The notes: generated by a model from the sequence alone, not told the origin. Shown: positions 19,532 to 28,663, counted from the first letter of the stretch. The stretch is 33,134 nt of DNA from Candidatus Nomurabacteria bacterium CG1_02_43_90 (GCA_001871765.1 MNVN01000021.1:1-33134); one strand, 5' to 3'. Program-made: numbers and translations.

Positions 19532-22072
19532 GATTTTTCAAAACACACAACCACCGACATCGCGACTTTTACCAATCTTTTTTCCGTCGACCCTGCACAA
19601 GGGCTCACCCGCCTGCAAGTTGCCGAGCAACATAAAAAATATGGCATCAATAAACTTTCCGAAAGCAAGGTCAGTGCACTCAAGATTTTTCTTCGTCAGT
19701 TTAATTCATCTTTTATTTACCTCTTGATTGCTGCCACTATCCTTTCTTTTTTCCTTGGCGAAATTATTGAAGGATGGATGATCGTTGCCTTTCTCTTCAT
19801 CAATACCACTCTTGGTTTTTATCAAGAATATCGTTCAGAACAAACCGTTGAGCTACTCAAAAAATACGTCACGAAGCACGTCACCGTGAAGCGTGACGGA
19901 GTAACCGCAACGATCCCTGCTCAAGAACTCGTCCCCGGAGATGTGGTTATCCTCGATGCAGGTGATAGTATCCCCGCTGATATGCGTATTGTTGAAACAT
20001 TCAATCTTTTGATAAGCGAGGAGCCTCTCACGGGAGAATCACTCCCTATTAAAAAAGAAGCTGAGGCACTTACACAGCCCGCCAACGAGCCTTACGAAGC
20101 CACCAACATCTGTTTTTCAGGCACAAGTGTTATTTCAGGAAGTGGTACGGGCGTTGTCTTTGCTATTAGTTCACAAACCATGCTCGGCGATATCGCGCGT
20201 ATAACAGGTGGGATGACACGCGAAAGCAAGTTTGAACAAGAACTCAATAAATTTAGTAAGTTCATCCTCTACCTCGTCATAGGGACACTTCTTTTTATTT
20301 TTGCGGCAAATATTGCTCTTAAAGGTTGGCGTGCGGACATCGCATCGCTTGCCATTTTCTCTATTGCACTTGCAGTCTCCGTAGTTCCTGAAGCACTCCC
20401 CGTGGTGATGACCTTCTCCCTTTCTCGTGGAGCACGTCGTCTTGCAGAAAACAAAGTTATCGTAAAACGTCTCTCTGCCATCGAAGACCTGGGGAGTATT
20501 CAAGTTCTCTGTAGTGACAAAACGGGTACGCTTACCGAAAACAAATTGACCGTCAAAAATACCTGGAGTACGACTCAGACCATCTCCACAAAAGAAATTC
20601 TTACCGCCGCTTCAATGGGTGGGTCCTATCTCTTTACGAGCGAACAAGGGAAAACACCCGACCCATTCGATACAGCACTCTGGTCAGCCATTTCCGAAGA
20701 AGATCAGGCGGCGATAAAAAATAAGCATCGTATTCATGACATTCCTTTTGATCCTGTACATAAAAAAAATAGTGTCATTGTAGAAGAGGGTGGTCGCACC
20801 ATACTCTATGTGCGTGGCGCACCAGAGTCGATTGTGAATGGTTCTCTTGTAGACCCAGCAGACCGCGAGAGCATGATGGAATGGATGGCAGAAGAAGGAC
20901 GTGCAGGAAGAAGGACTCTAGCAATTGCTTCCAAAGAACTCTTCTCTCCCTACCAAAGTATAGACAGTGATAGTGGGCTTTCTTTTATTGGGTGTATCTC
21001 ATTCGTCGACCCAGTCAAAGCAACAGCACACCAAGCTATCAAAGAAGCACGTGCCCTCAATGTAGCAATCAAAATTATTACGGGCGATAGTAAAGAAGTC
21101 GCAGGGCAAGTAGCCTTTGAAGTAGGGCTCGCAGAAAAACCCACTGATGTTCTCTCTGCACATGAGTTCTTTGCGCTCTCTGATCAAGACCGCGAGGAAA
21201 CCCTTGAACGTATCAATGTATTCGCACGCGTTTCCCCTGAAGAAAAGTACAAGATTATTGAACTCTTACAAAAGAAGTATCAAGTAGGATTTCTTGGTGA
21301 GGGCATCAACGACGCGCCAGCGCTCAAGATTGCAAACGTCGCTATTGTAGTTGACTCTGCTTCTGATATTGCGCGGGAGGCCGCGGACATTATTCTCCTC
21401 GAACGAAGTCTCGGAGCAGTCGTGTGCGGTATTCGTGAAGGGCGTATGATTTTTGCTAACACAATCAAATATATTCGCAGTTCCCTCTCTTCAAACTTTG
21501 GCAATTTTTATTCCGTCGCCGTGTCTTCGCTCTTCATCAGTTTTCTTCCGATGCTTCCGCTCCAAATCCTCCTCGTCAATCTCCTTTCCGACTTCCCTGC
21601 TATCGCCATTGCGAGTGACAATGTTGATCTTGAAGAACTCCAAGAGCCAAAACAATACAACGTGCGTAAAATTATTATGTTTGGTACCGTGCTTGGTATC
21701 GTTTCCACAATCTTTGACTTCATCATTTTTGCAGCATTCTACAAAGTGAGCCCTGAATCACTCCAGACACATTGGTTCATCGAGAGTATCCTCACCGAGC
21801 TCGTCTTCCTCTACTCGATACGCTCCCGTGCCTGGTTCTTTAGTACCGTGCGCCCTTCTGTCCCACTCCTCCTCCTTTCACTCTCTGCATTTATTGCCAC
21901 GATTGCTCTTCCTTTCACCTCAGTGGGACACGAACTCTTCCATTTTATGCAACCAAGTCTTGGCTCACTTGGTTTCGTCCTTTCACTCGTGGTCGCCTAC
22001 TTCATCACCACTGAATTTGCAAAAGTTGCGTACTATCGGCTCACGACTCCTCCCCCAGCTCTTGTACACTAG
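19529..22072 (+). CDS. Cation-transporting P-type ATPase, P3/MgtA-like
   Basis: An 847-aa pump, full length. It has an N-terminal cation-ATPase domain (RLQVAEQHKKYGINKL), the actuator with LTGES (168), VVPEALPVVMT in TM4, DKTGTLT (Asp at 330), and the C-terminal segment SSNFGNFYSVAVSSLF with LPMLPLQILLVNLLSDFPAIA, which resembles bacterial Mg2+-ATPases (MgtA/P3B) more than Ca2+ pumps. The hinge motif reads GEGINDAPALK (590) instead of GDG, a conservative change at an Mg2+-coordinating Asp. The ion is inferred, not shown. It starts 32 bp after the metal ATPase. Confidence 0.88.
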   Translation: MDFSKHTTTDIATFTNLFSVDPAQGLTRLQVAEQHKKYGINKLSESKVSALKIFLRQFNSSFIYLLIAATILSFFLGEIIEGWMIVAFLFINTTLGFYQEYRSEQTVELLKKYVTKHVTVKRDGVTATIPAQELVPGDVVILDAGDSIPADMRIVETFNLLISEEPLTGESLPIKKEAEALTQPANEPYEATNICFSGTSVISGSGTGVVFAISSQTMLGDIARITGGMTRESKFEQELNKFSKFILYLVIGTLLFIFAANIALKGWRADIASLAIFSIALAVSVVPEALPVVMTFSLSRGARRLAENKVIVKRLSAIEDLGSIQVLCSDKTGTLTENKLTVKNTWSTTQTISTKEILTAASMGGSYLFTSEQGKTPDPFDTALWSAISEEDQAAIKNKHRIHDIPFDPVHKKNSVIVEEGGRTILYVRGAPESIVNGSLVDPADRESMMEWMAEEGRAGRRTLAIASKELFSPYQSIDSDSGLSFIGCISFVDPVKATAHQAIKEARALNVAIKIITGDSKEVAGQVAFEVGLAEKPTDVLSAHEFFALSDQDREETLERINVFARVSPEEKYKIIELLQKKYQVGFLGEGINDAPALKIANVAIVVDSASDIAREAADIILLERSLGAVVCGIREGRMIFANTIKYIRSSLSSNFGNFYSVAVSSLFISFLPMLPLQILLVNLLSDFPAIAIASDNVDLEELQEPKQYNVRKIIMFGTVLGIVSTIFDFIIFAAFYKVSPESLQTHWFIESILTELVFLYSIRSRAWFFSTVRPSVPLLLLSLSAFIATIALPFTSVGHELFHFMQPSLGSLGFVLSLVVAYFITTEFAKVAYYRLTTPPPALVH

Positions 22073-22148
22073 TAAGAGAGCCGTTTATACTCACAAGAAA
22101 AAGGAAAGGGGGATATTAGAGAATTATTTCCTTACGTCAATATAGTGA

Positions 22149-22163
22149 TATACTACTGTTATG
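22149..22163 (+). promoter_or_regulatory. -10 box of the MacA-like gene (leaderless)
   Basis: TATACT at 22149-22154 lies 6 nt before the ATG at 22161. Confidence 0.55.
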
Positions 22164-23666
22164 AACTTCTCAAAAAAACAATTCCTCTGGGTGGCAGGTA
22201 TTATCATAATAATGGGCGCGATCTTTGTTCTTACGCGAAGTAAAAAAGTAGACACAACACAAAATACCGCAAAGGTGACTCGGGGTAACATTGTCCAAGA
22301 AGTGAGCGTTACCGGTCGCGTAAAACCGGCATCCGTTGTTGATCTTGGTTTTGAGAAAATAGGCCGTATCCAAAATGTCTATGTAAAAGTCGGTGATCAT
22401 GTATCCGAAGGAAAAGTCCTTGCAGAAATTGACTCCTCAAGCGCACAAGCAGCACTACAGGAAGCAGAGGCGCGTCTTGCTGAACTCAAGCGTGGTTCTC
22501 GCCCTGAAGAGCTTGCAGTGAAAGAAACTGAGCTTGCAAAAAACCAACAAGACCTTACGAATGCTTACGATGGGATTCTTGATATCATTGATGATGCTAT
22601 TACAAAAAATGATGACGCAATTCATTCAAAAACCGCAGGCATTTTTTCTGGATTTAAGACTTCATCCTACAAGTTCACCTTCTCTGTTTGTGATACGCAA
22701 CTTGCAAACGACACTGCATGGCTCCGTTATACGACAGAGGCAGATTTAGAACTCTGGCGTACCGAGCGAAATACTATCTCTTCTGAACCGACAGAAAAAG
22801 ACTTTACTGATGCGCTTGCAAAAGCAACAAAGCATCTTGAGCTCACGCGCACCTTCCTTGACTCACTTAACCGTACCCTCACCCTTGATTGTACGATGGC
22901 CAACACAACCCTCGATTTGTATCGCGCAAATATAACGCTTGCACGCACGTCTATCACTACCGCTATCACTACCATTAATACAAAAAGTCAAACAATTGCT
23001 TCACTTGCGCTTCTTACGAAAAAAGTAAACAACGAGCTCTCTCTCATGAAAGCGGGCACCGCAAAAGAAATTGTCACGGCGCAAGAAGCACGGGTATTTG
23101 CAGCACAAAGTGACCTCTCAAAATACAAAATCTACGCACCCATAAATGGCGCGATTACTAAGGTTGATGCTATTGCGGGAGAATTTGCAAATACAGCAAC
23201 GTCGCTCATCAGTGTGATATCTGATAGTTCCTACAAAATAGAGGCCAATGTACCCGAAGCAGACATCGCAAAGATTAAAATAAGAGACAACGCACGAGTC
23301 ACTCTCGATGCCTATGGCTCAGACGTTCTCTTCGAAGGTCGCGTTACCGCTATCAATCCCGCGGAGACAATTATCGACAATGTCCCAACCTATAAAGTAA
23401 CTTTTCACTTCACCAAGAACGATCCATGCATTAAGTCGGGTATGACCGCAAATATTGACGTTTCCACTGCTTCTCGTACTGACGTCCTCCTTATCCCCAC
23501 TCGCACGCTTATGGTAAAAAATAACGTAAAGCTTGTATCCGTAATTAACAATGATGGTACGATAACCGAAGTTCCTATTACGGTGGGACTCCGTGGCTCA
23601 GATGGTAACATCGAAATAGTAAGTGGGGTTACTGAAGGCACTCAAATCTCTGTAGCCCTTAAATAA
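22161..23666 (+). CDS. Periplasmic-adaptor-like subunit of MacAB-type exporter (HlyD family)
   Basis: A 501-aa membrane-fusion protein with an N-terminal TM anchor (about 7-25), then a lipoyl-like half (NIVQEVSVTGRVKPASVVDLGF), a helical hairpin that begins AEARLAELKRG, and the second half AEFANTATSLISVISD with a beta-barrel domain. About 180 residues between the hairpin arms (140-315) are extra relative to typical members and contain two Cys. It would link the ABC permease to the outside. In a cell without an outer membrane it is comparable to the YknX type. The ATPase gene follows by 1 bp. Confidence 0.87.
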   Translation: MNFSKKQFLWVAGIIIIMGAIFVLTRSKKVDTTQNTAKVTRGNIVQEVSVTGRVKPASVVDLGFEKIGRIQNVYVKVGDHVSEGKVLAEIDSSSAQAALQEAEARLAELKRGSRPEELAVKETELAKNQQDLTNAYDGILDIIDDAITKNDDAIHSKTAGIFSGFKTSSYKFTFSVCDTQLANDTAWLRYTTEADLELWRTERNTISSEPTEKDFTDALAKATKHLELTRTFLDSLNRTLTLDCTMANTTLDLYRANITLARTSITTAITTINTKSQTIASLALLTKKVNNELSLMKAGTAKEIVTAQEARVFAAQSDLSKYKIYAPINGAITKVDAIAGEFANTATSLISVISDSSYKIEANVPEADIAKIKIRDNARVTLDAYGSDVLFEGRVTAINPAETIIDNVPTYKVTFHFTKNDPCIKSGMTANIDVSTASRTDVLLIPTRTLMVKNNVKLVSVINNDGTITEVPITVGLRGSDGNIEIVSGVTEGTQISVALK

Positions 23667-23667
23667 T

Positions 23668-24390
23668 ATGCCCCTCATCGAAGTTAACGGAATAAAAAAA
23701 GTTTATTTTGATGGAGAGCTCCAAACGCCCATCCTTCATGGTGTTTCCTTTGTTGTGAACCGCGGCGAGTTTGTTGCTATTATGGGTCCCTCTGGCTCAG
23801 GAAAATCAACTCTCCTCAACCTACTTGGCTTTCTTGATGACTACACTGATGGTTCCTACAAATTTGATGGCATCGAGGCAAAGAACTATACCGCTGACGA
23901 AATCGCAAAAATTCGCAACCAAAAGCTTGGTTTTATCTTTCAGTCGTTCAACCTTCTTCCGAATACTAACATCCTTGAAAACGTAAAGCTCCCCCTTCTC
24001 TATTCTGACTTTCCTGAATCAGAATGGGGGGAGCGTGCAATGAAAGCTATTCGCTCTGTAGGTCTCGTACATCGCGCACTCTTCGACTCTGCAAAAATCT
24101 CCGGCGGTGAGCGTCAACGCGTTGCCATCGCGCGGGCTTTAGTCTGTGACCCTGAGGTTATTTTTGCAGACGAGCCAACAGGTAACCTTGATTCAAAATC
24201 GGGAGGTATTATTATTGATATTTTACAAAAACTTCACGAAGAACTCGGGCATACTATTATCCTCATTACCCACGAAACAGATACGGCGGAGCATGCCGAG
24301 CGTATTATCCGTATTAAAGACGGCTTCGTCGAAAGCGATACAAAAGTAGCACACCCTCAACGTATGGGAGAAGGTGATTTAGATAAATAA
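23668..24390 (+). CDS. ABC transporter ATP-binding protein, MacB/LolD type
   Basis: A 240-aa ATPase. Walker A GPSGSGKST (about 40-48), Q-loop FQSFNLLP, signature ISGGERQRVAIARAL, Walker B VIFADEPTGNLD and H-loop ITHETDTAEHAE are all present, and the DEPTGNLDSKSG stretch marks the MacB/LolD/FtsE type. It would drive the adjacent FtsX-like permease. It lies between adaptor and permease with gaps of 1 and 5 bp, so the three form one operon. Confidence 0.95.
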   Translation: MPLIEVNGIKKVYFDGELQTPILHGVSFVVNRGEFVAIMGPSGSGKSTLLNLLGFLDDYTDGSYKFDGIEAKNYTADEIAKIRNQKLGFIFQSFNLLPNTNILENVKLPLLYSDFPESEWGERAMKAIRSVGLVHRALFDSAKISGGERQRVAIARALVCDPEVIFADEPTGNLDSKSGGIIIDILQKLHEELGHTIILITHETDTAEHAERIIRIKDGFVESDTKVAHPQRMGEGDLDK

Positions 24391-24395
24391 AAATC

Positions 24396-25631
24396 ATGAC
24401 CATTAAACACAGCATTCAAACAGCATTTCGCGGTCTTGAAACCAACCGTGCGCGATCACTCCTTACGATTCTTGGCATGGTTATTGGGGTTACGGCAATC
24501 ATCCTCGTCATGTCCCTCGGCCAAGGCGCGCAAAACCTCATTCTCGACCAAGTAAAAGGTATGGGCACTCGCACGGTGATTGTCGGTGGTGGGCGCGAGC
24601 CAACAGGTCCATCGGATGCAGGACAAATTTTTAGCGACTCCCTTAAACCACGTGACCTTGACCTCCTCAACCGTCGAGAAAATACACCAAGCGTAAAATA
24701 TGTAATGCCCCTTGTTTTTGGCGCAGCAAGTGCTTCGTATCAAAGTGACACCTACAATCTCACTATCTTTGGTGTATCCCCCCTCATGGAACAAATTTTT
24801 GATGTCCCCCTAAAAACAGGGGCATTCTTTACTAATGAAGATGTCCGCGCACGGGCAAAATATGTCGTCATTGGTAACAAAGTAAAGACACAACTCTTTG
24901 GTGCAAGTGATGCAGTAGGAAATATTATTAAAATGAAGGGTAACAATTTCCGCGTTGTTGGTGTACTCGCTGAACGTGGTCAAGATTTTTTCAACTTTGA
25001 CGAAGCAGCTATTATTCCCTACACAACTGCACAAGACTATGTTCTCGGGATTAAATACTTCAACCGTTTCATTACCGAAGCATCGAGCGATGCCCTCGTA
25101 CCGCAAGCAGCATCAGAAATAAAGAGTACCTTGCGCGAAGCCCATAATATTACCGAGACCGACAAAGAAGATTTTTTTGTTATCACGCAAGTTGATCTCG
25201 CGGTACGCCTTTCTGCGATCACCTCAGTCCTCACAATATTCCTCACGGCAGTCGCCGCAATATCACTCATCGTCGGTGGTATCGGCATCATGAACATCAT
25301 GCTCGTATCGGTCACCGAACGCACGAAAGAAATCGGACTCCGCAAAGCACTCGGTGCAACCGACAAGAATATCCTCACCCAATTCCTCCTTGAAGCGGTC
25401 ATGCTCACGGGCATTGGTGGTGTTGTTGGCATTATTTTGGGGGCATCGCTTTCATGGGCGATCGCAACAGGTATCACACGATTCACGAGCATCGTGTGGA
25501 CGTTCAGTTTTCCCGTATCCGCAGCAATCCTCGGGATAAGTGTTTCGGGTGCCATAGGGCTCATTTTTGGGCTTTACCCAGCACGTAAAGCAGCTCGCAA
25601 GAGTCCTATTGAGGCTCTACGCTACGAATAA
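24396..25631 (+). CDS. ABC transporter permease, MacB/FtsX type
   Basis: A 411-aa permease. TM1 (RSLLTILGMVIGVTAIILVM, about 19-40) is followed by an extracytoplasmic MacB_PCD domain and three C-terminal TM helices in an FtsX domain containing RTKEIGLRKALGATDKNI. With the adaptor and ATPase it forms a MacAB/YknXYZ-type mechanotransmission exporter for peptides, lipids or antibiotics; the substrate is unknown. No outer-membrane channel gene is near. The operon ends at a short hairpin. Confidence 0.93.
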   Translation: MTIKHSIQTAFRGLETNRARSLLTILGMVIGVTAIILVMSLGQGAQNLILDQVKGMGTRTVIVGGGREPTGPSDAGQIFSDSLKPRDLDLLNRRENTPSVKYVMPLVFGAASASYQSDTYNLTIFGVSPLMEQIFDVPLKTGAFFTNEDVRARAKYVVIGNKVKTQLFGASDAVGNIIKMKGNNFRVVGVLAERGQDFFNFDEAAIIPYTTAQDYVLGIKYFNRFITEASSDALVPQAASEIKSTLREAHNITETDKEDFFVITQVDLAVRLSAITSVLTIFLTAVAAISLIVGGIGIMNIMLVSVTERTKEIGLRKALGATDKNILTQFLLEAVMLTGIGGVVGIILGASLSWAIATGITRFTSIVWTFSFPVSAAILGISVSGAIGLIFGLYPARKAARKSPIEALRYE

Positions 25632-25651
25632 AAACTTCTCTATCGAGAACC

Positions 25652-25680
25652 TTGCATTTTTAATGCAAGTATGCTACAAT
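25652..25680 (+). promoter_or_regulatory. Hairpin overlapping a promoter ahead of the 185-aa gene
   Basis: TTGCATT-TTT-AATGCAA (25652-25668) is a perfect 7-bp hairpin that may end the exporter transcript. Its first half is also a -35-like TTGCAT, 17 bp from TACAAT (25675-25680). Leader of about 45 nt to the ATG at 25734. Confidence 0.55.
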
Positions 25681-25733
25681 ACGATTTGGTTTTTTGAGGC
25701 ACATTTTTAGTTCATCAACAGGGAGAGTGTCAC

Positions 25734-26291
25734 ATGTTACAGAATATTATGGTAGTACCCATGGGGACAAGGATTTCGATTCACGACAAGAGATCGATGC
25801 TCCAATGTGAAGCATCGATCGCGGTTATGAAGAAAGATGGGGTTTATCACAAAGGGATTAACCTCGCCTGGGGAAGAAACTGTCATTTTTTTGTTGACAT
25901 GCAGTCAACAAAACCCGAGGTATTTTTACGGGCCCTTTTTGCAACAAGCAAAATGTTCCAAGTGGGAAGGAAAGCAGTAGAAATTGCTATCCTCCTGGCA
26001 AAAGGGACACCTTCTCATGATCTCCGTTTTGAAGATGCGGGACATTACTTGTCCTACGGTTACACGGTGGAAAAATTGAAGAAAAAGGTTTCTGATCAAA
26101 AAATAAACAAGCGAGACCTCCATAAGGTTTACCGCGGGTTTAAAAAGTTCGGGATTGAAATTGAGAACCCGATCGAAGCCCTAAAAAAAACACGGTCTTC
26201 GGTCAGAATCACTCCTTTTAAGATAGGAGCAGGACTGCTTCCAGGTTCGAGACCTTCGTATCAATATCACAGAAGTGCACGTGCAGGCTGA
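25734..26291 (+). CDS. Unknown basic protein (185 aa)
   Basis: I recognise no family. It is basic and soluble in appearance, with CEASIAVMKKDGVYHKGINL in the N-terminal half and a helical, Lys-rich C-terminal half (EKLKKKVSDQKINKRDLHKV). A GGGAGA site lies about 8 bp ahead of the ATG and a promoter with 17-bp spacing lies upstream, so it is expressed with a leader, unlike the neighbouring leaderless genes. A terminator follows. It stands alone between the exporter operon and the FAD dehydrogenase. Confidence 0.7.
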   Translation: MLQNIMVVPMGTRISIHDKRSMLQCEASIAVMKKDGVYHKGINLAWGRNCHFFVDMQSTKPEVFLRALFATSKMFQVGRKAVEIAILLAKGTPSHDLRFEDAGHYLSYGYTVEKLKKKVSDQKINKRDLHKVYRGFKKFGIEIENPIEALKKTRSSVRITPFKIGAGLLPGSRPSYQYHRSARAG

Positions 26292-26313
26292 TATAGGTTT
26301 TCAGCCACCCTTG

Positions 26314-26344
26314 AACTCCGCCTCACCCGCGGAGTTTTCTTTTG
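26314..26344 (+). terminator. Terminator of the 185-aa gene
   Basis: AACTCCGC and GCGGAGTT pair around a short loop, followed by TTCTTTTGC. Confidence 0.8.
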
Positions 26345-26359
26345 CTCTATTCTCTGTGA

Positions 26360-26377
26360 TATACTATGCCTATCATG
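26360..26377 (+). promoter_or_regulatory. -10 box of the GlcD-like gene (decides start)
   Basis: TATACT (26360-26365) touches the first ATG (26366) and lies 9 nt before the second (26375). A transcript beginning about 7 nt after the box would lack the first ATG, so the second is the more likely start. Confidence 0.5.
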
Positions 26378-28027
26378 GAAAAAAAGATAAAAACAAAATT
26401 AGGAATTCACACAACCAATTTTACCGGAGACGTCATTGACGAACCTACTTTACTTGTACCCTACGAAAATGACACGAGCCTTTTTGAGGTACATCCTACG
26501 CTCGTAGTGAAACCAAAGAATGCGGAAGATATTAAAAAAATTGTAACATTCGTAGCAGGAGAAAAAGCCGAAGACCCTTCGCTGTCTCTCACCGCACGCG
26601 CTGCGGGTACGGGAATGGCAGGAGGTGTACTCAATGAATCTATCATTGTGGATGTGACACACATGAACCATATCAAAAGTGTGACCACTGACCGCGCGGT
26701 CGTAGAACCAGGTGTTTTCTATCGCGACCTTGATACTGAGACCAAAAAGCTAGGCGTTATTATGCCCTCCTTTCCCGCATCACGCGAACTGTGCGCTGTT
26801 GGTGGAATGACAGGAACCAATGCCTCGGGAGAAATGACCCTTACGTATGGTAGTACGGAGAACTGGGTCAAACGATTAAAAATCGTACTTTCTGATGGTA
26901 ATGAATGTGAATTTGGACCTCTCTCCCCTCTCGAACTCGAAGAAAAGAAAAAACTTATGACCTTTGAGGGCGAAATATATCGCGAGATGCACACACTTCT
27001 TGAAGACAACTACGACCTTATAAAAAATGCGGAGCCAAAACTTGCAAAGAACGCTACGGGATACGCTCTCTGGAAAGTATGGGACCGAAAAACATTTGAC
27101 CTTACCAAACTCTTTGTAGGTTCAGAGGGGACGCTTGGTCTTTTTACTGAAATAGAATTCGCGCTCATCAAACCAAAGGAGTACCGCAAGTTGGTAGTCA
27201 TCTTTTTACCCAATTTAAATAACCTTGCACAAATCGTTGCACAAGTCCTTACCCACAAACCAGAGACGTTTGAATCCTACGATGATCACACTTTCCAATT
27301 TGCTATTCGCTTTTTCCCTGACATTGTAAAGTCACTCAAAACAGGAATCGTAAAACTTGGATTGTCCTTTATCCCCGAAGTATTCATGGTTCTCCGCGGA
27401 GGATTCCCCAAGCTTGTCCTCTTGGCAGAATTTACGGGAGATTCTGAAGAAGAAGCAACTAAAAAAGCAGAGGTCGCATTCGCTGACCTCAAACAATTCC
27501 CTGTTCAAACAGAAATCATGCGTAATCAAAAAGATGCTCAGAAATTTTGGACAATTCGTCATGAGAGCTTTAATCTTTTGCGCAACCACGGAAAGGCTGA
27601 TAAGACGGCTCCGTTTATTGATGATATTATCGTGAGTCCCGAAAAGCTTCCAGAATTCCTTCCCAAGCTTGCCGAGGTAATGAGCGCATACAAACTAACC
27701 TATACGATTGCAGGACATATTGGCGATGGCAACCTTCACATCATTCCCCTTATGAACCTTCGTAACGCACGAGACCGTGATATCGTTATGGAACTCGGAC
27801 AAAAGGTATTTGACCTCGTCTTCTCTTTTGGAGGGTCCATGTCAGCAGAACATAATGACGGACTTGTCCGCACTCCGTACCTCAAGCAAATGTACGGGGA
27901 TGAGGTCTACCGTCTTTTCGAAGAGACAAAGAATATTTTTGACCCACAGCATATTTTCAACCCGGGGAAAAAAGTATTCGGCAAGGGGCTTGATTATGTA
28001 AAAGACCACATCGATAAGACATACTAA
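26375..28027 (+). CDS. FAD-dependent dehydrogenase, GlcD / D-lactate dehydrogenase-like
   Basis: 550 aa from the second ATG. An N-terminal PCMH-type FAD-binding domain (LVVKPKNAEDIKKIV, SLTARAAGTGMAGG, GMTGTNASGEMTLTYG) is followed by the C-terminal FAD-oxidase domain with GHIGDGNLHIIPL (about 445) and SAEHNDGLVRTPYLK. These belong to 2-hydroxyacid dehydrogenases such as D-lactate dehydrogenase and glycolate oxidase subunit D. It probably oxidises D-lactate or a related hydroxyacid; the electron acceptor is unknown. No iron-sulfur domain is fused. A long bidirectional terminator follows. Confidence 0.9.
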   Translation: MEKKIKTKLGIHTTNFTGDVIDEPTLLVPYENDTSLFEVHPTLVVKPKNAEDIKKIVTFVAGEKAEDPSLSLTARAAGTGMAGGVLNESIIVDVTHMNHIKSVTTDRAVVEPGVFYRDLDTETKKLGVIMPSFPASRELCAVGGMTGTNASGEMTLTYGSTENWVKRLKIVLSDGNECEFGPLSPLELEEKKKLMTFEGEIYREMHTLLEDNYDLIKNAEPKLAKNATGYALWKVWDRKTFDLTKLFVGSEGTLGLFTEIEFALIKPKEYRKLVVIFLPNLNNLAQIVAQVLTHKPETFESYDDHTFQFAIRFFPDIVKSLKTGIVKLGLSFIPEVFMVLRGGFPKLVLLAEFTGDSEEEATKKAEVAFADLKQFPVQTEIMRNQKDAQKFWTIRHESFNLLRNHGKADKTAPFIDDIIVSPEKLPEFLPKLAEVMSAYKLTYTIAGHIGDGNLHIIPLMNLRNARDRDIVMELGQKVFDLVFSFGGSMSAEHNDGLVRTPYLKQMYGDEVYRLFEETKNIFDPQHIFNPGKKVFGKGLDYVKDHIDKTY

Positions 28028-28034
28028 AAGCTAA

Positions 28035-28096
28035 CAAAAACAACATACACAGAAAAAACACGGGGAACCCGTGTTTTTTCTGTGTATGTTGTTTTA
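28035..28096. terminator. Bidirectional terminator between the GlcD-like and DUF1360 genes
   Basis: AACAACATACACAGAAAAAAC and its complement, continued by ACGGG-GAA-CCCGT, form a stem of about 26 bp between two convergent genes. Confidence 0.92.
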
Positions 28097-28103
28097 ACAA
28101 ACT

Positions 28104-28346
28104 TTATTTTTTGCAATCAGTACAGACGTTTGAAGAAGTGCTGTGCCCAGTGCTTGAACCCCCCATAAGTTTAGCTGAAAGATTTTGAAGTAATGCTGCT
28201 GCTCCTGAAATCGCTAAAATCATAACAAACAAAAGTCCAATCAGACCCGCAGGAGTCATTACGGAGATAATGAACAAAACGAGGACGATAGAAGCTGACC
28301 AGATTCCCATACACCAAGGACAGGAGAAGAGTTGCGCCAAAATCAT
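28104..28346 (-). CDS. DUF1360-like membrane protein, C-terminal part (frameshifted)
   Basis: An 80-aa segment with CPWCMGIWSA, the DUF1360 signature, two TM helices and a Cys-containing tail (CTDCKK). It starts at an ATG overlapping the stop of the upstream ORF. Adding one C to the four-C run (minus strand, 28349-28352) joins the two frames into ...YGPRMILAQLFSCPWC..., the expected continuous sequence. As an alternative, the ATGA overlap could give two coupled proteins. Confidence 0.75.
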   Translation of the reverse strand: MILAQLFSCPWCMGIWSASIVLVLFIISVMTPAGLIGLLFVMILAISGAAALLQNLSAKLMGGSSTGHSTSSNVCTDCKK

Positions 28347-28663
28347 GCGGGGCCATACATCACCTTCGTACGAGAGATAAATTCTGCTCCAGAAGCTTCA
28401 TCTTTTTCAAACGAGACGCGAACAAAAAGATCGCGTGCACACTGAGTGATGTGATCAGAAATAAGAAGGCGCGTCATACGAAAAGTAGCAAGGAAAATGA
28501 TAATGAAGTAGAACAGCGTTATTCCTGCCAAAACCTGCAACAAGCTCCCTTTTAAAAGGAGAACAAAGATTATTGACAACAATAAAAACAGAACTGAAAA
28601 AACAATATTCCAACCATGTTCTGAATAATATGCTCGACGTGCTGAATAATGGGTAGTTTTCAT
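28343..28663 (-). CDS. DUF1360-like membrane protein, N-terminal part (frameshifted)
   Basis: 106 aa from ATG 28663 (MKTTHYSARRAYY); the track's extra upstream codons are not supported. Two TM helices are followed by ATFRMTRLLISDHITQCARDLF, the R-x-T-R-L-x-x-x-D-x-I-T element of DUF1360 proteins. The frame ends at a TGA right before the conserved CPWC part, which lies in the next frame. It follows znuB by about 66 bp and is probably transcribed with or after the metal importer. Function unknown. Confidence 0.75.
   Translation of the reverse strand: MKTTHYSARRAYYSEHGWNIVFSVLFLLLSIIFVLLLKGSLLQVLAGITLFYFIIIFLATFRMTRLLISDHITQCARDLFVRVSFEKDEASGAEFISRTKVMYGPA

Noticed and set aside
20171-20503. 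110-aa minus-strand ORF inside the P3-like ATPase
   Set aside because: It is antisense to conserved ATPase motifs and has no independent signals.
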